A stretch of 64,000 bases of DNA from contig NZ_MCNV01000003.1 in NCBI RefSeq assembly GCF_001718195.1, positions 1 through 64,000 of the forward strand. The letters are read 5' to 3'. The notes under the pieces were generated by a model, which was given only the letters and a program-made list of their open reading frames with translations, was not told where the DNA came from and ran no database searches. Shown here in pieces: positions 34,772 to 43,115 of this stretch (position 1 is the stretch's first letter; every line of letters starts with the position of its first letter). The translations under genes were made by a program, and so were the position numbers. Origin of the DNA: Paraburkholderia nodosa. GTDB lineage: Bacteria; Pseudomonadota; Gammaproteobacteria; Burkholderiales; Burkholderiaceae.

Positions 34772-36145
34772 TCACTCCATCTGCGCCGCCGCACGCTCGC
34801 CTCCCATCGTGCCCCGGGAAGCGCTATTCGCCCGATGAATCGCCACGATGCCCGCGAGCGACACACAGGCCGGCACGGCCGCCGCGAGAAAGAGCGCCGA
34901 CGACGACCACTGCAGGTGCAGGAGCGCGCCGCCCAGCACCGGGCCGACGACCGAGCCGATACGCCCCACGCCGAGGCTCCAGCCGATGCCGGTCGAGCGC
35001 AGCGAGGTCGGATAGTAGGTCGCGGCGAGCGCGTTGAGCGCGGGCTGGCCGCCGATGATCGTAAAGCCCGTGACGAAGATCGCCGCGAACATCGCGGCCA
35101 CGGAGACCATCACAGCGGGATTGCCGATGGCGGCCGTCGAGACGATGGCGATCAGGAACGTCGTGGCGAGCACGCGCGTGAAGCCCGCAAGGTCGATGAT
35201 GCGCCCGAGCAGCAGCGTGCCGATCACACCGCCGCCCCACAATGCCGTGCCGGCGAACACGGCGGTCCGGGTCGAATAGCCGGCGTCGCGGATCACGGTC
35301 GGCAGCCAGTTCGAGAGGAAATACATGGCGAGCAGGTTCGAGAAGTTCACGACCCACAGCAGCACGGTCACCCGCGCGCGCCCTTCCTTGAACAGCTCGA
35401 CGAACGGCACGCCGCGCGAGCGCGTTTCCACGCTCGTGAACTGCACGCCGGCCGGCAACGCGAGCGCAGGCGCCACGCGCGACAGATTGCGGCGCACGCG
35501 CGCCTGCGTGCGCTCACCACGGCCGCGAAACAGGAGGAACTGGATCGACTCGGGCAACGCGAGCCACATCAGCACGCCGAGCACGAGCGGAATCGCGCCG
35601 CCTACGAAGAACACGGCACGCCACCCGAACGCGGGAATCAGCGCCGCGGTGATCAGGCCACCCACCACGCCGCCCAGCGTGAAGCCGCACGAGACGATCA
35701 TCATGAGCGTGACGCGCATGCGGCGCGGGCTGTACTCGCCCGCGAGCGCCATCGCGTTCGGCATGATGCAGCCGAGACCCAGCCCCGCAACGAAGCGCCA
35801 GGCCACCAGTTGCGCGATCGAATGCGCGAAGCCCGTTGCGACCATGCACGCGGAAAAGAACAGCGTCGCGCCGATCAACACCGGGCGGCGGCCGATCTTG
35901 TCGGCGAGCGTGCTGAACGTGAGCGAGCCCACCAGCATGCCAAAGAGGCCCGCACCGAACACCGGCGAGAGCGTCTCCTTCGCGATGCCCCACTCGCGGA
36001 TCACGACCGGCGCCACGTAGCCCATGGCCTGCACATCGAAGCCGTCCATCACGAGGCACAATGCGCACAGCGTGACCACGAGGAGCTGATACCGCCCGAA
36101 CCGGCTTTCGTCGATGATGCCGGTAACCTCCACCGCCTTGTTCAT
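34772..36145 (-). CDS. MFS transporter, aromatic acid:H+ symporter (AAHS) family
   Basis: A 457-residue major facilitator of the AAHS group, to which PcaK, BenK and MhpT belong. Evidence: the DGFD motif of TM1 (CLVMDGFDVQAMGYVAP), the A-like motif TFSTLADKIGRRPVLIGATL, ARFLAGLGLGCIMPNAMALA-like WRFVAGLGLGCIMPNAMALA, ESIQFLLFRGRGERTQARVR at the middle loop, and YYPTSLRSTGIGWSLGVGRI. Twelve hydrophobic segments. It imports an aromatic or related organic acid with protons. The start at 36145 (MNKAVEVTGIIDESRFG) is chosen. It lies 47 bp after the P450 gene in the same operon. Confidence 0.9.
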   Translation of the reverse strand: MNKAVEVTGIIDESRFGRYQLLVVTLCALCLVMDGFDVQAMGYVAPVVIREWGIAKETLSPVFGAGLFGMLVGSLTFSTLADKIGRRPVLIGATLFFSACMVATGFAHSIAQLVAWRFVAGLGLGCIMPNAMALAGEYSPRRMRVTLMMIVSCGFTLGGVVGGLITAALIPAFGWRAVFFVGGAIPLVLGVLMWLALPESIQFLLFRGRGERTQARVRRNLSRVAPALALPAGVQFTSVETRSRGVPFVELFKEGRARVTVLLWVVNFSNLLAMYFLSNWLPTVIRDAGYSTRTAVFAGTALWGGGVIGTLLLGRIIDLAGFTRVLATTFLIAIVSTAAIGNPAVMVSVAAMFAAIFVTGFTIIGGQPALNALAATYYPTSLRSTGIGWSLGVGRIGSVVGPVLGGALLHLQWSSSALFLAAAVPACVSLAGIVAIHRANSASRGTMGGERAAAQME

Positions 36146-36192
36146 GCAATGTCTCCAATCATTGTTATGTCGTCCCGATCGCTCTGTGGCGA

Positions 36193-38532
36193 CTAAAGTT
36201 CGAGTACCAATCGCCCGCTTTTCGCTCGCGAGCAACAGGTCATCATGCGGGTTTGCGTGTCGCGTTCGGCGCGCGTGAGCACCACGTCGCGATGGTCGAT
36301 CTCGCCCGCCAGCACGCGCACCTCGCACGAGCCGCACAAGCCTTCTTCGCAATCGCTTTGCACGTCGATGTTCGCGCGGCGCAGCGCGTCGAGCACGGTC
36401 TGGTCGGCGCCCACGTTGAGTACGAGCCCTGAGTCTTTCAGCTCGACTTCGAACGCCTGCTCCCGCGAGGGGTCGAGCTTGCCGCCGGTCGCCGCGAAAT
36501 GCTCCACGCGCAGTGCATCCTCGGGCCACGCCTCGCTGCACGCTTCGAGTGCTTCGAGCATGCGCGCCGGTCCGCACGCGTAGACGCGCGTATGCTCGTC
36601 GACGTACAGCGCGGCAAAATCGTTGCGCGAGCCTTCGTCCGAAACGTGCAGATGCAGGCGCTCGCCGTGCAGCTGCGCGAGTTCGTCGACGAGCGCCATC
36701 GTCCTGCGCGAGCGCCCGCTATAGTGCAATTCGTAGTCGATGCCCAGTTCGCGCGCGCGGCGCGCCATGGCGCTTACCGGCGTGATGCCGATGCCGCCCG
36801 CAATGAAGATCGCGCGCCGCCCCTCTTCGTCGAGCCGGAAGTGGTTGCGCGGGCCGCGTATCTTCAGGCGCATGCCTGCGTGCAACGTGTCGTGCACCCA
36901 GGCCGAACCGCCGCGGCTTTGCATTTCGCGTAGCACGGCGATCTCGAACGCGCCCGTGTCGGCGGGGTCCGAGCAAAGCGAGTACTGGCGCGAGATGCCC
37001 GTGTCGCCGCACTCCACGTCGATATGCGCACCCGCCGCCCAGCGCGGCAGCGCGCCGCCCTCCGGCGCGACGAGGCGCACACGGACGATGCCTTCTGCCA
37101 CGGCGTCCACACGCTCGACCACCACAGGCCGCGAAAGCGCGTGCGCCGACGGCTCGCCAATGCGCACCGCCACGTGCGCGCCGAGCAGCGCCGGATTCGC
37201 GCGCTCCGGGTTTTGCGCGGGGTCCCATTCCACGAACAGATGCTCAGGACCCCGGAACGACGTGTTGGGAACATACGTGAACGCCTGCTCGGCCAGGCGC
37301 ATGTGCGGCAAGCGGCGCGTGAATTCTTCGAGGAAGATCTGCATCTCCATGCGCGCGAGGTTCTTGCCCATGCACTGGTGCGAGCCATAGCCGAACGTGA
37401 CATGGTCGCTCGCGTTGTCGCGGCGAATGTCGAACAGGTCGGCGTCGGCAAAGTGGCGCTCGTCGTGATTCGCCGAGGACGTCACGATGAGCAGCTTCGA
37501 ACCCGCCGGAACGTCGATGCCGCCGATTTGCACGTCCTTCGTTGCGAGGCGCCGCCAGGCCGCGACCGAGCCGTTGTGGCGCAAGCACTCCTCCACCGCG
37601 TTCGGAATGAGGCTCGGGTCCTCGCAGATCTCGCGCCACGCATGCGGGTGCTGCAGCAGCAGCTTCATCGCGTTCGCCGTGGCGTTGGCCGTGGTCTCGT
37701 GCGCGGCCACGATGCCGGCCATCATCATCGAATGCAGATAGGAGTCCGTGACGACTTCGGGATGTGTCTTCTGCTTGCGAATACCGTATTGCATCCAGCC
37801 CGGGCCGTCCGGGTTCTGGCGCATCTTGTCGAGCACCTTGCCCGCGAACCGCCAGAAGTTGCCCACCGCGTGCGCCACTTCGACCTGCTCTTCGGGGCGC
37901 GGCCGCCCCCACGTATTGACCGTATGCGCAATCGAATACTTGCGCAGCAAGTCCATGTCCTCCTCGGGCACGCCCAGAAAATGCAACGCCACGGTGAGTG
38001 GCACTTCCCAGAGCATCTGGTCCACGAGGTCGGCACGCCCTGCGTCGATGAAACGGTCCACGTACTCGCGCGTGAGGCGCCGCACCATCGGTTCGTGGTG
38101 CTTGAGATGTTCGGGCGTGAACGGCTCCATCAGCGCGCGGCGGCGCGGCATGTGGGCAGGCTCGTCCTCGTTCACGAGCGTTCGGTTCATGGCGTAGCCG
38201 TACGAGTCCAGCACCGCGTTCGCCTCGGGACCGGTGGGCGTGATCTTTTCGAGCGCAATGGAGGGCGAGAACGTGAGGTTGTCGCGAAAGATCGCCTTGA
38301 TGTCGTCGTAGCGCGTGACCACCCAGTAGCCAAGCTGCGGGCTGTAGAACACGGGTTCCTGCTCGCGCGCCCAGCGCACGTACTCGGGCGGGTCCTGCTG
38401 GTAGCCGTCGCTGAAGGGGTCGAATGCCGCGGCATTGGCACTGACCGGGCAGCGCGACGTGGCGGGCGACGTCCGGTTCGCGGCGTGGGGAAACGGGCAG
38501 CGGCCCGTCGATGGGGAAGGTGTCTCGCTCAT
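36193..38532 (-). CDS. Self-sufficient cytochrome P450 of the CYP116B type (P450-reductase-ferredoxin fusion)
   Basis: A 779-residue three-part monooxygenase. P450 domain (about 30-450): I-helix AGIVAAHETTANAT, Glu-x-x-Arg (E315-R318), heme-ligand Cys387 in HVTFGYGSHQCMGKNLARME. Reductase domain (about 460-690): FMN site SRQYSLCSDP and NAD(P)H site IFIAGGIGITPVSAM, of the phthalate-dioxygenase-reductase kind. C-terminal plant-type 2Fe-2S ferredoxin with Cys728, 733, 736 and 766 (CEEGLCGSC, then a Cys 29 residues on). All cofactor sites look intact. CYP116B enzymes hydroxylate or dealkylate aromatic and aliphatic compounds. Start at 38532 follows CAGGAGAGGCAT; M1 of the longer frame (38547) is less likely. 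First gene of the operon, with tandem operator boxes in its promoter. Confidence 0.95.
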   Translation of the reverse strand: MSETPSPSTGRCPFPHAANRTSPATSRCPVSANAAAFDPFSDGYQQDPPEYVRWAREQEPVFYSPQLGYWVVTRYDDIKAIFRDNLTFSPSIALEKITPTGPEANAVLDSYGYAMNRTLVNEDEPAHMPRRRALMEPFTPEHLKHHEPMVRRLTREYVDRFIDAGRADLVDQMLWEVPLTVALHFLGVPEEDMDLLRKYSIAHTVNTWGRPRPEEQVEVAHAVGNFWRFAGKVLDKMRQNPDGPGWMQYGIRKQKTHPEVVTDSYLHSMMMAGIVAAHETTANATANAMKLLLQHPHAWREICEDPSLIPNAVEECLRHNGSVAAWRRLATKDVQIGGIDVPAGSKLLIVTSSANHDERHFADADLFDIRRDNASDHVTFGYGSHQCMGKNLARMEMQIFLEEFTRRLPHMRLAEQAFTYVPNTSFRGPEHLFVEWDPAQNPERANPALLGAHVAVRIGEPSAHALSRPVVVERVDAVAEGIVRVRLVAPEGGALPRWAAGAHIDVECGDTGISRQYSLCSDPADTGAFEIAVLREMQSRGGSAWVHDTLHAGMRLKIRGPRNHFRLDEEGRRAIFIAGGIGITPVSAMARRARELGIDYELHYSGRSRRTMALVDELAQLHGERLHLHVSDEGSRNDFAALYVDEHTRVYACGPARMLEALEACSEAWPEDALRVEHFAATGGKLDPSREQAFEVELKDSGLVLNVGADQTVLDALRRANIDVQSDCEEGLCGSCEVRVLAGEIDHRDVVLTRAERDTQTRMMTCCSRAKSGRLVLEL

Positions 38533-38557
38533 ATGCCTCTCCTGCATCCTGCGTGCA

Positions 38558-38592
38558 TTACGTTTTGCGTAACTCTAGTACGCATTGCGTAA
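38558..38592. promoter_or_regulatory. Tandem 15-bp inverted repeats between the P450 and IclR genes
   Basis: TTACGTTTTGCGTAA (38558-38572) and GTACGCATTGCGTAA (38578-38592) share the arms TACG / GCGTA and have centres exactly 20 bp apart, i.e. two helical turns. The first is 26 bp upstream of the P450 start codon, so binding would overlap the promoter or the transcription start. This arrangement is typical of IclR-type operators; the IclR gene begins at 38696. Confidence 0.7.
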
Positions 38593-38695
38593 TTACGAGA
38601 TAGGGGTTAACGTGCAAGCTCAGCAGGCACTATGCCGCCCCTACGCGCCCTAAAATCCGCGTGAACCCAACCGATATCCCAGCGTCCCGTCCAGT

Positions 38696-39580
38696 ATGGA
38701 AAGCAGGAAAACCACTCCCCGTCGCACCACGGCCAAAGTGGCCGACGCCTCGACGTCGCCCAAAGTCGCGCAAGAGACGAGGGCCGTAGCCGCGCCGCGA
38801 GAGCGCCGGCAGCGCGTGCAATCCGCGCAAACCGGCATGGCCGTGCTCAAGGGTCTCGCGCGCCTGGGCGGCCGCGCGAGCCTCTCGGGTCTCGCCGCTT
38901 GCGTGGGCGAGAGTCCCGCAAAGGTGCATCGCTATCTCGTGAGCCTGATCGAGGAAGGCCTGGTCGCGCAGGACACCGCCACCCAGCAGTATCGGCTCGG
39001 CGTCGAGGCAATGATGATCGGCGTGGCCGCCATGCGTCAGGCCGATCCGGTGCGCATTGCGGAGCCCGCGCTCGTGCGCCTGCGCGAGACGCTCGAAGTG
39101 ACGTCGTTCGTCGCGGTGATGGGCAACAAGGGGCCCACGATCATCCGTTTCGAGGAACCGGGGCTGCCCGTGACCGTCAACGTGCGGGTGGGCTCGGTGA
39201 TGTCGCTGCTATGGTCGTCCACGGGCCGCGTGTTTCTCGGCCTGCTCGACGACACGCGCGTGCTCGCGCAAGCTGAAGAAGAACTCGCCCACGCCGATGC
39301 TTCGTTGCGCGCGCAACTGAGTGCGAGCGATCCGATCGGCACGCTGCGGCGCGACGTGCAGCAAGCGCGCTGCGCGAGCGTGCGCGACACGAATCTCAAG
39401 GGCATCAGCGCCGTTTCGGCGCCGCTCTTCGATCACACCGGCAAGCTCTGCGGCGTGCTCACGGCGCTGGGCGCCACGGGCGGCTTCGACGCCACGGCCG
39501 AGGGCCCGAACGGTCGCGCCGTACGCCGCGAAGCGGACGCCGTGAGCGCCCTCCTCGGCTACGTGGCGAGCAGCGCTTAA
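38696..39580 (+). CDS. IclR family transcriptional regulator
   Basis: A 294-residue IclR regulator, longer than usual because of a 45-residue charged N-terminal extension (ESRKTTPRRTTAKV and similar). The winged helix starts QTGMAVLKGLARLGGRASLS at about residue 45, with AKVHRYLVSLIEEGLV as the recognition region. The effector domain follows (RRDVQQARCASVRDTNLKGI and GVLTALGATGGFD). Divergent from the P450 operon, which it most likely controls through the paired boxes at 38558-38592. A strong bidirectional terminator lies just after its stop. The ATG at 38696 has no strong ribosome-binding site in front. Confidence 0.9.
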   Translation: MESRKTTPRRTTAKVADASTSPKVAQETRAVAAPRERRQRVQSAQTGMAVLKGLARLGGRASLSGLAACVGESPAKVHRYLVSLIEEGLVAQDTATQQYRLGVEAMMIGVAAMRQADPVRIAEPALVRLRETLEVTSFVAVMGNKGPTIIRFEEPGLPVTVNVRVGSVMSLLWSSTGRVFLGLLDDTRVLAQAEEELAHADASLRAQLSASDPIGTLRRDVQQARCASVRDTNLKGISAVSAPLFDHTGKLCGVLTALGATGGFDATAEGPNGRAVRREADAVSALLGYVASSA

Positions 39581-39596
39581 CGCTTCGTCAGCGCAT

Positions 39597-39629
39597 AAAA
39601 AAACCCGGTTCAAAACTGACCGGGTTTTT
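39597..39629. terminator. Bidirectional terminator between iclR-type gene and diheme peroxidase gene
   Basis: Stem AAACCCGGT (39601-39609) and ACCGGGTTT (39619-39627) with a 9-base loop, followed by TTTCC on the plus strand and preceded by a run of A, which gives Ts on the minus strand. It ends two convergent genes. Confidence 0.88.
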
Positions 39630-39646
39630 CCTTTTTCTGAACGACG

Positions 39647-40888
39647 TTAGCGAGCCACCGTCTTTGCGTCCGCGTCGGTGAGGGTATCCAGGAACGCCAT
39701 TACGTCGCGGATATCCGAGTCTGACCAGACCGGTTTGCCGCCCAGGTGATTCGTCAGCGGCTCCGTCCTGGTATCCACATTACTGCGCAGATTCTTCGGC
39801 AGGTCGTCAAACTTCACGACGTGGCCGTGCGCGTCTTTCGAATACCACTTCTCCGGGTTCGTGTCGCGCTCGACATAGAAGCGTAACGAATCTTCCAGCG
39901 TATGGTACATGCCATTGTGAAAGAAGACGCGTCGCGTGGCGACGTTGCGAAGCGTGGGCGTGCGGAACATCCCGCAGAACCACTTCTGCTGCTTCGCCTC
40001 GTCTTGACGCAGCGGCCCACATAACCCCATGTCGAAGAAATTCGGATCGCGGTTGGCCGGAATTTCCATGTTGCGTGGCACACCCAGCGTCTGAAAGTTG
40101 TAATCCGTCAATGCCGGATGCGCGCCGTGAGCGCCTTTGTTGATCAGGTGACAGCTTGCACAGTTGCCCTTGTCCGGGTCGCTGAACAGCGCCAATCCGT
40201 GCGCTTCCTGTGGCGTGAAATGCTCCTTGCCGTCGAGCACCCGGTCGAATTTGCTGGAGTACGGCGCGAACGACAGATCGTTGAACTGGAATGCCTGCAA
40301 TACCTTTCCGAGGTCCGCCAGCGCCTGCGTCGGCCGCGAGAAAATGTCCTGACCGAATGCTTCGCGGAACTGCTGTGCGTAGGCGCTTTTGCTCAGCTTC
40401 TGCGCTACGTCCTCCGCGCTGCTGTTTGCCATTTCATCCGGATTGAGCAGGGGAAATGCAGCCTGATCCGCGGGGGAGTTGTAGCGTCCATCCCAGGTGT
40501 ATCCGCCGCTGGGCTGATTGTCGCCGTCCTCGAGACGCTCTTTCAGGCTATTTGCCTGCGTGAACGTCCAGTAAGGCACAGCACGCAGATAGCGCAGCGA
40601 CGGCGCCGAGCGCAGTCCGGCTCGATCGAGGTTTGGACCACCCAACTGGACTGCCAGACCGTTCGGCGGCCCATAGGCATTCGCGGGGCTGTGACAGGAG
40701 GCGCATGACTGCTTGCCGGAAGCCGACAGCGACGGATCGAAGAACGCTGCCTTGCCGATGGCTGCCAGATCAGGCGCAGGTGCTTTGACCGTGGCTGCCT
40801 GAGCGTCCGGTGCATGTTGGTCGCATGCGCAAAGCAGGCAAATGCAAAGGGCCGTTGTGAGAACAGCCCTTAGAGGAAATTGGCGCAT
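39647..40888 (-). CDS. Diheme cytochrome-c-peroxidase-family lipoprotein (MauG-like)
   Basis: A 413-residue envelope protein. The N-terminus TTALCICLLCAC has a lipobox-like end with the Cys at residue 22, so it is probably membrane anchored. Two heme c sites: CASCH at residues 62-66 and CASCH at 243-247, the spacing expected for the bacterial diheme peroxidase/MauG family. Other family blocks: NSPADQAAFPLLNPDEMANS, TPTLRNVATRRVFFHNGMYH and LTDADAKTV. Reduces hydrogen peroxide or oxidises a protein or small-molecule partner in the periplasm. It follows the phosphoesterase gene in the same direction, 76 bp away, with a hairpin between. Overall composition is less GC-biased than its neighbours. 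Confidence 0.9.
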   Translation of the reverse strand: MRQFPLRAVLTTALCICLLCACDQHAPDAQAATVKAPAPDLAAIGKAAFFDPSLSASGKQSCASCHSPANAYGPPNGLAVQLGGPNLDRAGLRSAPSLRYLRAVPYWTFTQANSLKERLEDGDNQPSGGYTWDGRYNSPADQAAFPLLNPDEMANSSAEDVAQKLSKSAYAQQFREAFGQDIFSRPTQALADLGKVLQAFQFNDLSFAPYSSKFDRVLDGKEHFTPQEAHGLALFSDPDKGNCASCHLINKGAHGAHPALTDYNFQTLGVPRNMEIPANRDPNFFDMGLCGPLRQDEAKQQKWFCGMFRTPTLRNVATRRVFFHNGMYHTLEDSLRFYVERDTNPEKWYSKDAHGHVVKFDDLPKNLRSNVDTRTEPLTNHLGGKPVWSDSDIRDVMAFLDTLTDADAKTVAR

Positions 40889-40905
40889 GACGGATCAGGA
40901 AAAGA

Positions 40906-40930
40906 GCCCGGTTCGAGCCGAGAACCGGGC
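40906..40930 (-). terminator. Hairpin between the phosphoesterase and peroxidase genes
   Basis: Perfect 9-bp stem GCCCGGTTC (40906-40914) and GAACCGGGC (40922-40930) with a 7-base loop. Read on the minus strand it is followed by TCTTTTCC. It lies 35 bp after the phosphoesterase stop, so it may end that transcript or attenuate transcription into the peroxidase gene. Confidence 0.6.
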
Positions 40931-40964
40931 CAGGACAACAAAGTTCTTGTGAGACCGCTACGGA

Positions 40965-42842
40965 TTAGCGGTTATCGATGTTGGCCGATGTGAAGATCGG
41001 CTTGAGCGATGCATCATCTGCGTAGCCGAGATACGAGCCGATGCCGAAGTTGTCTTCGAGCGAACGCAGCAGCGCGTAGTGGTTGTAGCCCGTACCATCC
41101 ACGTGACCGCCCTTGATGAACGGCGACAGCAGAAGCGTACCGATCTGATCGCCACCGACTCCGAGGTAGTTCAACGCAATCGACACGCTCCGCACGGATG
41201 CAGGCAGCGTCGCCGGGTTGATACCGAGCAGGGCTGCTTGAGCCACCGGCAGCGTGGACATCGTGACCTGTTCCGGACGCGTCACGTTCGGACCCGTTTG
41301 CTGGTTGCAGCCCGGGCACTGGTTGCCCATTTCCGGCTCCAGCAGGGAAAGCGTCGTGCCATCTGCGCTGAGCGACGTTGTCGGCGTCAGTCCGGTCACG
41401 ACGCCTTCGTCCGTCGTGATGATGATCAGGCCGTCCTGCTTGTAGGCGGGCGAAGCCTGAATCAACGGGATCGTGTTCTTCAGGAACGCGTCGATCGAAG
41501 CCAAACCGCCAGGCTGACCGTTTTTGCAGCCCTTGCCCGCCGCGCCGGTACCGTCACCATCATGGCCATCGTTACACAGGTTCGGCGTGATGAAGGAGAA
41601 GTTCGGCGTAGAGGCAATCGACTGAAGATCCGTTGCCAGGTTGTCTTGCAGGTTGACCACGTGCGCGTCGCAGTTGGCCAGATCATCGATGGTCGAATGG
41701 AAATACGGGAACGGATTGTGACGCGTTGCGTACTCATCGCCTGCCACGTCACCCGAAGCCGAAGGAGCCTGCGCGGCCTGCGTGCCGTCCACAGCCTTCG
41801 CCGGGTCCGAGCCCGCAAGCTGCGCGGTACGGCGCGGGAACGAACAGGTTCTCGTGCCGTCACGGTTCAGGTCGTTGCCCATGTCCTCGTTGTAGCTGCG
41901 CCACGTGAGCTTGGCCTGTTCCATCTGGTTGCCAATATGCTGCACGCGAGCCGGGAACACGCAGCCGCCGCTCGCGTGGCCGTTTGCGTCCGTACCTGCC
42001 TTGAGAACCTTGGGGTTCGCCGAGTCGTTGCCGGCATCCACGATATCGGACCACAGCTGGAAGCAGTCCGTTTCGGTGTCGTGCGTCGACGGCTGACCCG
42101 ACACCATCGATATGTAATTGTCCAGCGAAACGTGGCCGGTGCCGTAGTAGTTCGAAAGGAACGTGCCCTGCGGCATCAGCGATTTCAGGTACGGGTCCTG
42201 GTTCGAATCCGAGGCCGTCGTGCCGTACGTCGATTCCGCGCTCTTGTTTTCGAGCACGATAACCCAGACGTGCTTGATCGCCTTGCTCGAAACGACGGTT
42301 GCAATGTACTGATCGCTCGCGGCCTTCACCAGGGTGTTGCCGTTGGTATTGAAGTCGCCCAGCAGGGCGTCCGGCGTCGTGCCGATCTTGTTCGCCAGTT
42401 GCGTTTGAGCATCCGACTGCGACAGGCCGCTGTCGATCAGTTGCGAGAGCTGCGTCGTGATCGCGCTGACGGAACCGACGCCACGCGGCGAACGGAACGT
42501 AGCCGTCCCGTTGAACGCCGTGCCCATGTTCTTGCCCGATGCGTCGTTCTCCGTGGCGCCGCTCAGGTCGGCCACGATGTACTTCCACGACCCCTTGCTC
42601 GTATCGGAGATCGAGAACTTGCCCTGGGCATCCGAGCGCGCGACCGGCTCGCCCGGGTCGCACCTGCCGTTGTTGTTCACATCCAGGCAGACTGCCGCAT
42701 TCTGGATATAGCTGCCGAGCACCTGACCGGTGACCTTCGGTCTGCCATCTGAGCCGTTGCTTCCGCAACCAGATAACCCCGCCAATACGCCGATGCTCGC
42801 CAGCATCGCGAGCGCACCCCTGCGCGACTTTATTTTCTTCAC
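40965..42842 (-). CDS. Phosphoesterase (AcpA/phospholipase C family) lipoprotein with an N-terminal Ca-loop domain
   Basis: A 625-residue lipoprotein: the signal LAMLASIGVLAGLSGC ends at Cys26. Residues about 35-130 form an all-beta module with an EF-hand/dockerin-like loop, CLDVNNNGRCDPGEPVARSD, at about residue 52. The phosphoesterase part begins KAIKHVWVIVLENKSAESTY at about residue 190, where the first Glu-Asn pair is the metal-site motif of the acid phosphatase/phospholipase C superfamily. Further blocks: YYGTGHVSLDNYISMVSGQP, FSFITPNLCNDGHDGDGTGA, and DGLIIITTDEGVV. It should cleave a phosphoester in the periplasm; whether it is a phospholipase or phosphatase cannot be decided here. The gene precedes the diheme peroxidase gene. 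Confidence 0.85.
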   Translation of the reverse strand: MKKIKSRRGALAMLASIGVLAGLSGCGSNGSDGRPKVTGQVLGSYIQNAAVCLDVNNNGRCDPGEPVARSDAQGKFSISDTSKGSWKYIVADLSGATENDASGKNMGTAFNGTATFRSPRGVGSVSAITTQLSQLIDSGLSQSDAQTQLANKIGTTPDALLGDFNTNGNTLVKAASDQYIATVVSSKAIKHVWVIVLENKSAESTYGTTASDSNQDPYLKSLMPQGTFLSNYYGTGHVSLDNYISMVSGQPSTHDTETDCFQLWSDIVDAGNDSANPKVLKAGTDANGHASGGCVFPARVQHIGNQMEQAKLTWRSYNEDMGNDLNRDGTRTCSFPRRTAQLAGSDPAKAVDGTQAAQAPSASGDVAGDEYATRHNPFPYFHSTIDDLANCDAHVVNLQDNLATDLQSIASTPNFSFITPNLCNDGHDGDGTGAAGKGCKNGQPGGLASIDAFLKNTIPLIQASPAYKQDGLIIITTDEGVVTGLTPTTSLSADGTTLSLLEPEMGNQCPGCNQQTGPNVTRPEQVTMSTLPVAQAALLGINPATLPASVRSVSIALNYLGVGGDQIGTLLLSPFIKGGHVDGTGYNHYALLRSLEDNFGIGSYLGYADDASLKPIFTSANIDNR

Positions 42843-43115
42843 AACCGTCCCTCGTTATAAGTCGGACACACCCGACGGATTTTGACTCGCGGAAAGCTTA
42901 TGAAAGTTGTGTTACACGCTTGTTAAGAAGTTGTTGGGTAAACATAAAATGACTGCGTTTTACGGCTCCACGTTCGAAAATCGTTCAAAGGAATCATGCT
43001 TGCGCACACAACCACATGCCGCACGGGGTGAGGCGCCGCTATCGCGATTCGCGGCCCGCCGCGGTGCAACCGGCTATCATGTGAATTCACACCGTAGATG
43101 GAACGAATCAATCAC

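Noticed and set aside
34739..36196. 485-residue plus-strand frame across the AAHS transporter
   Set aside because: Antisense shadow, extremely His/Arg/Glu-rich, no membrane segment or motif.
41079..42752. 557-residue plus-strand frame
   Set aside because: Antisense of the phosphoesterase gene; no recognisable domain.
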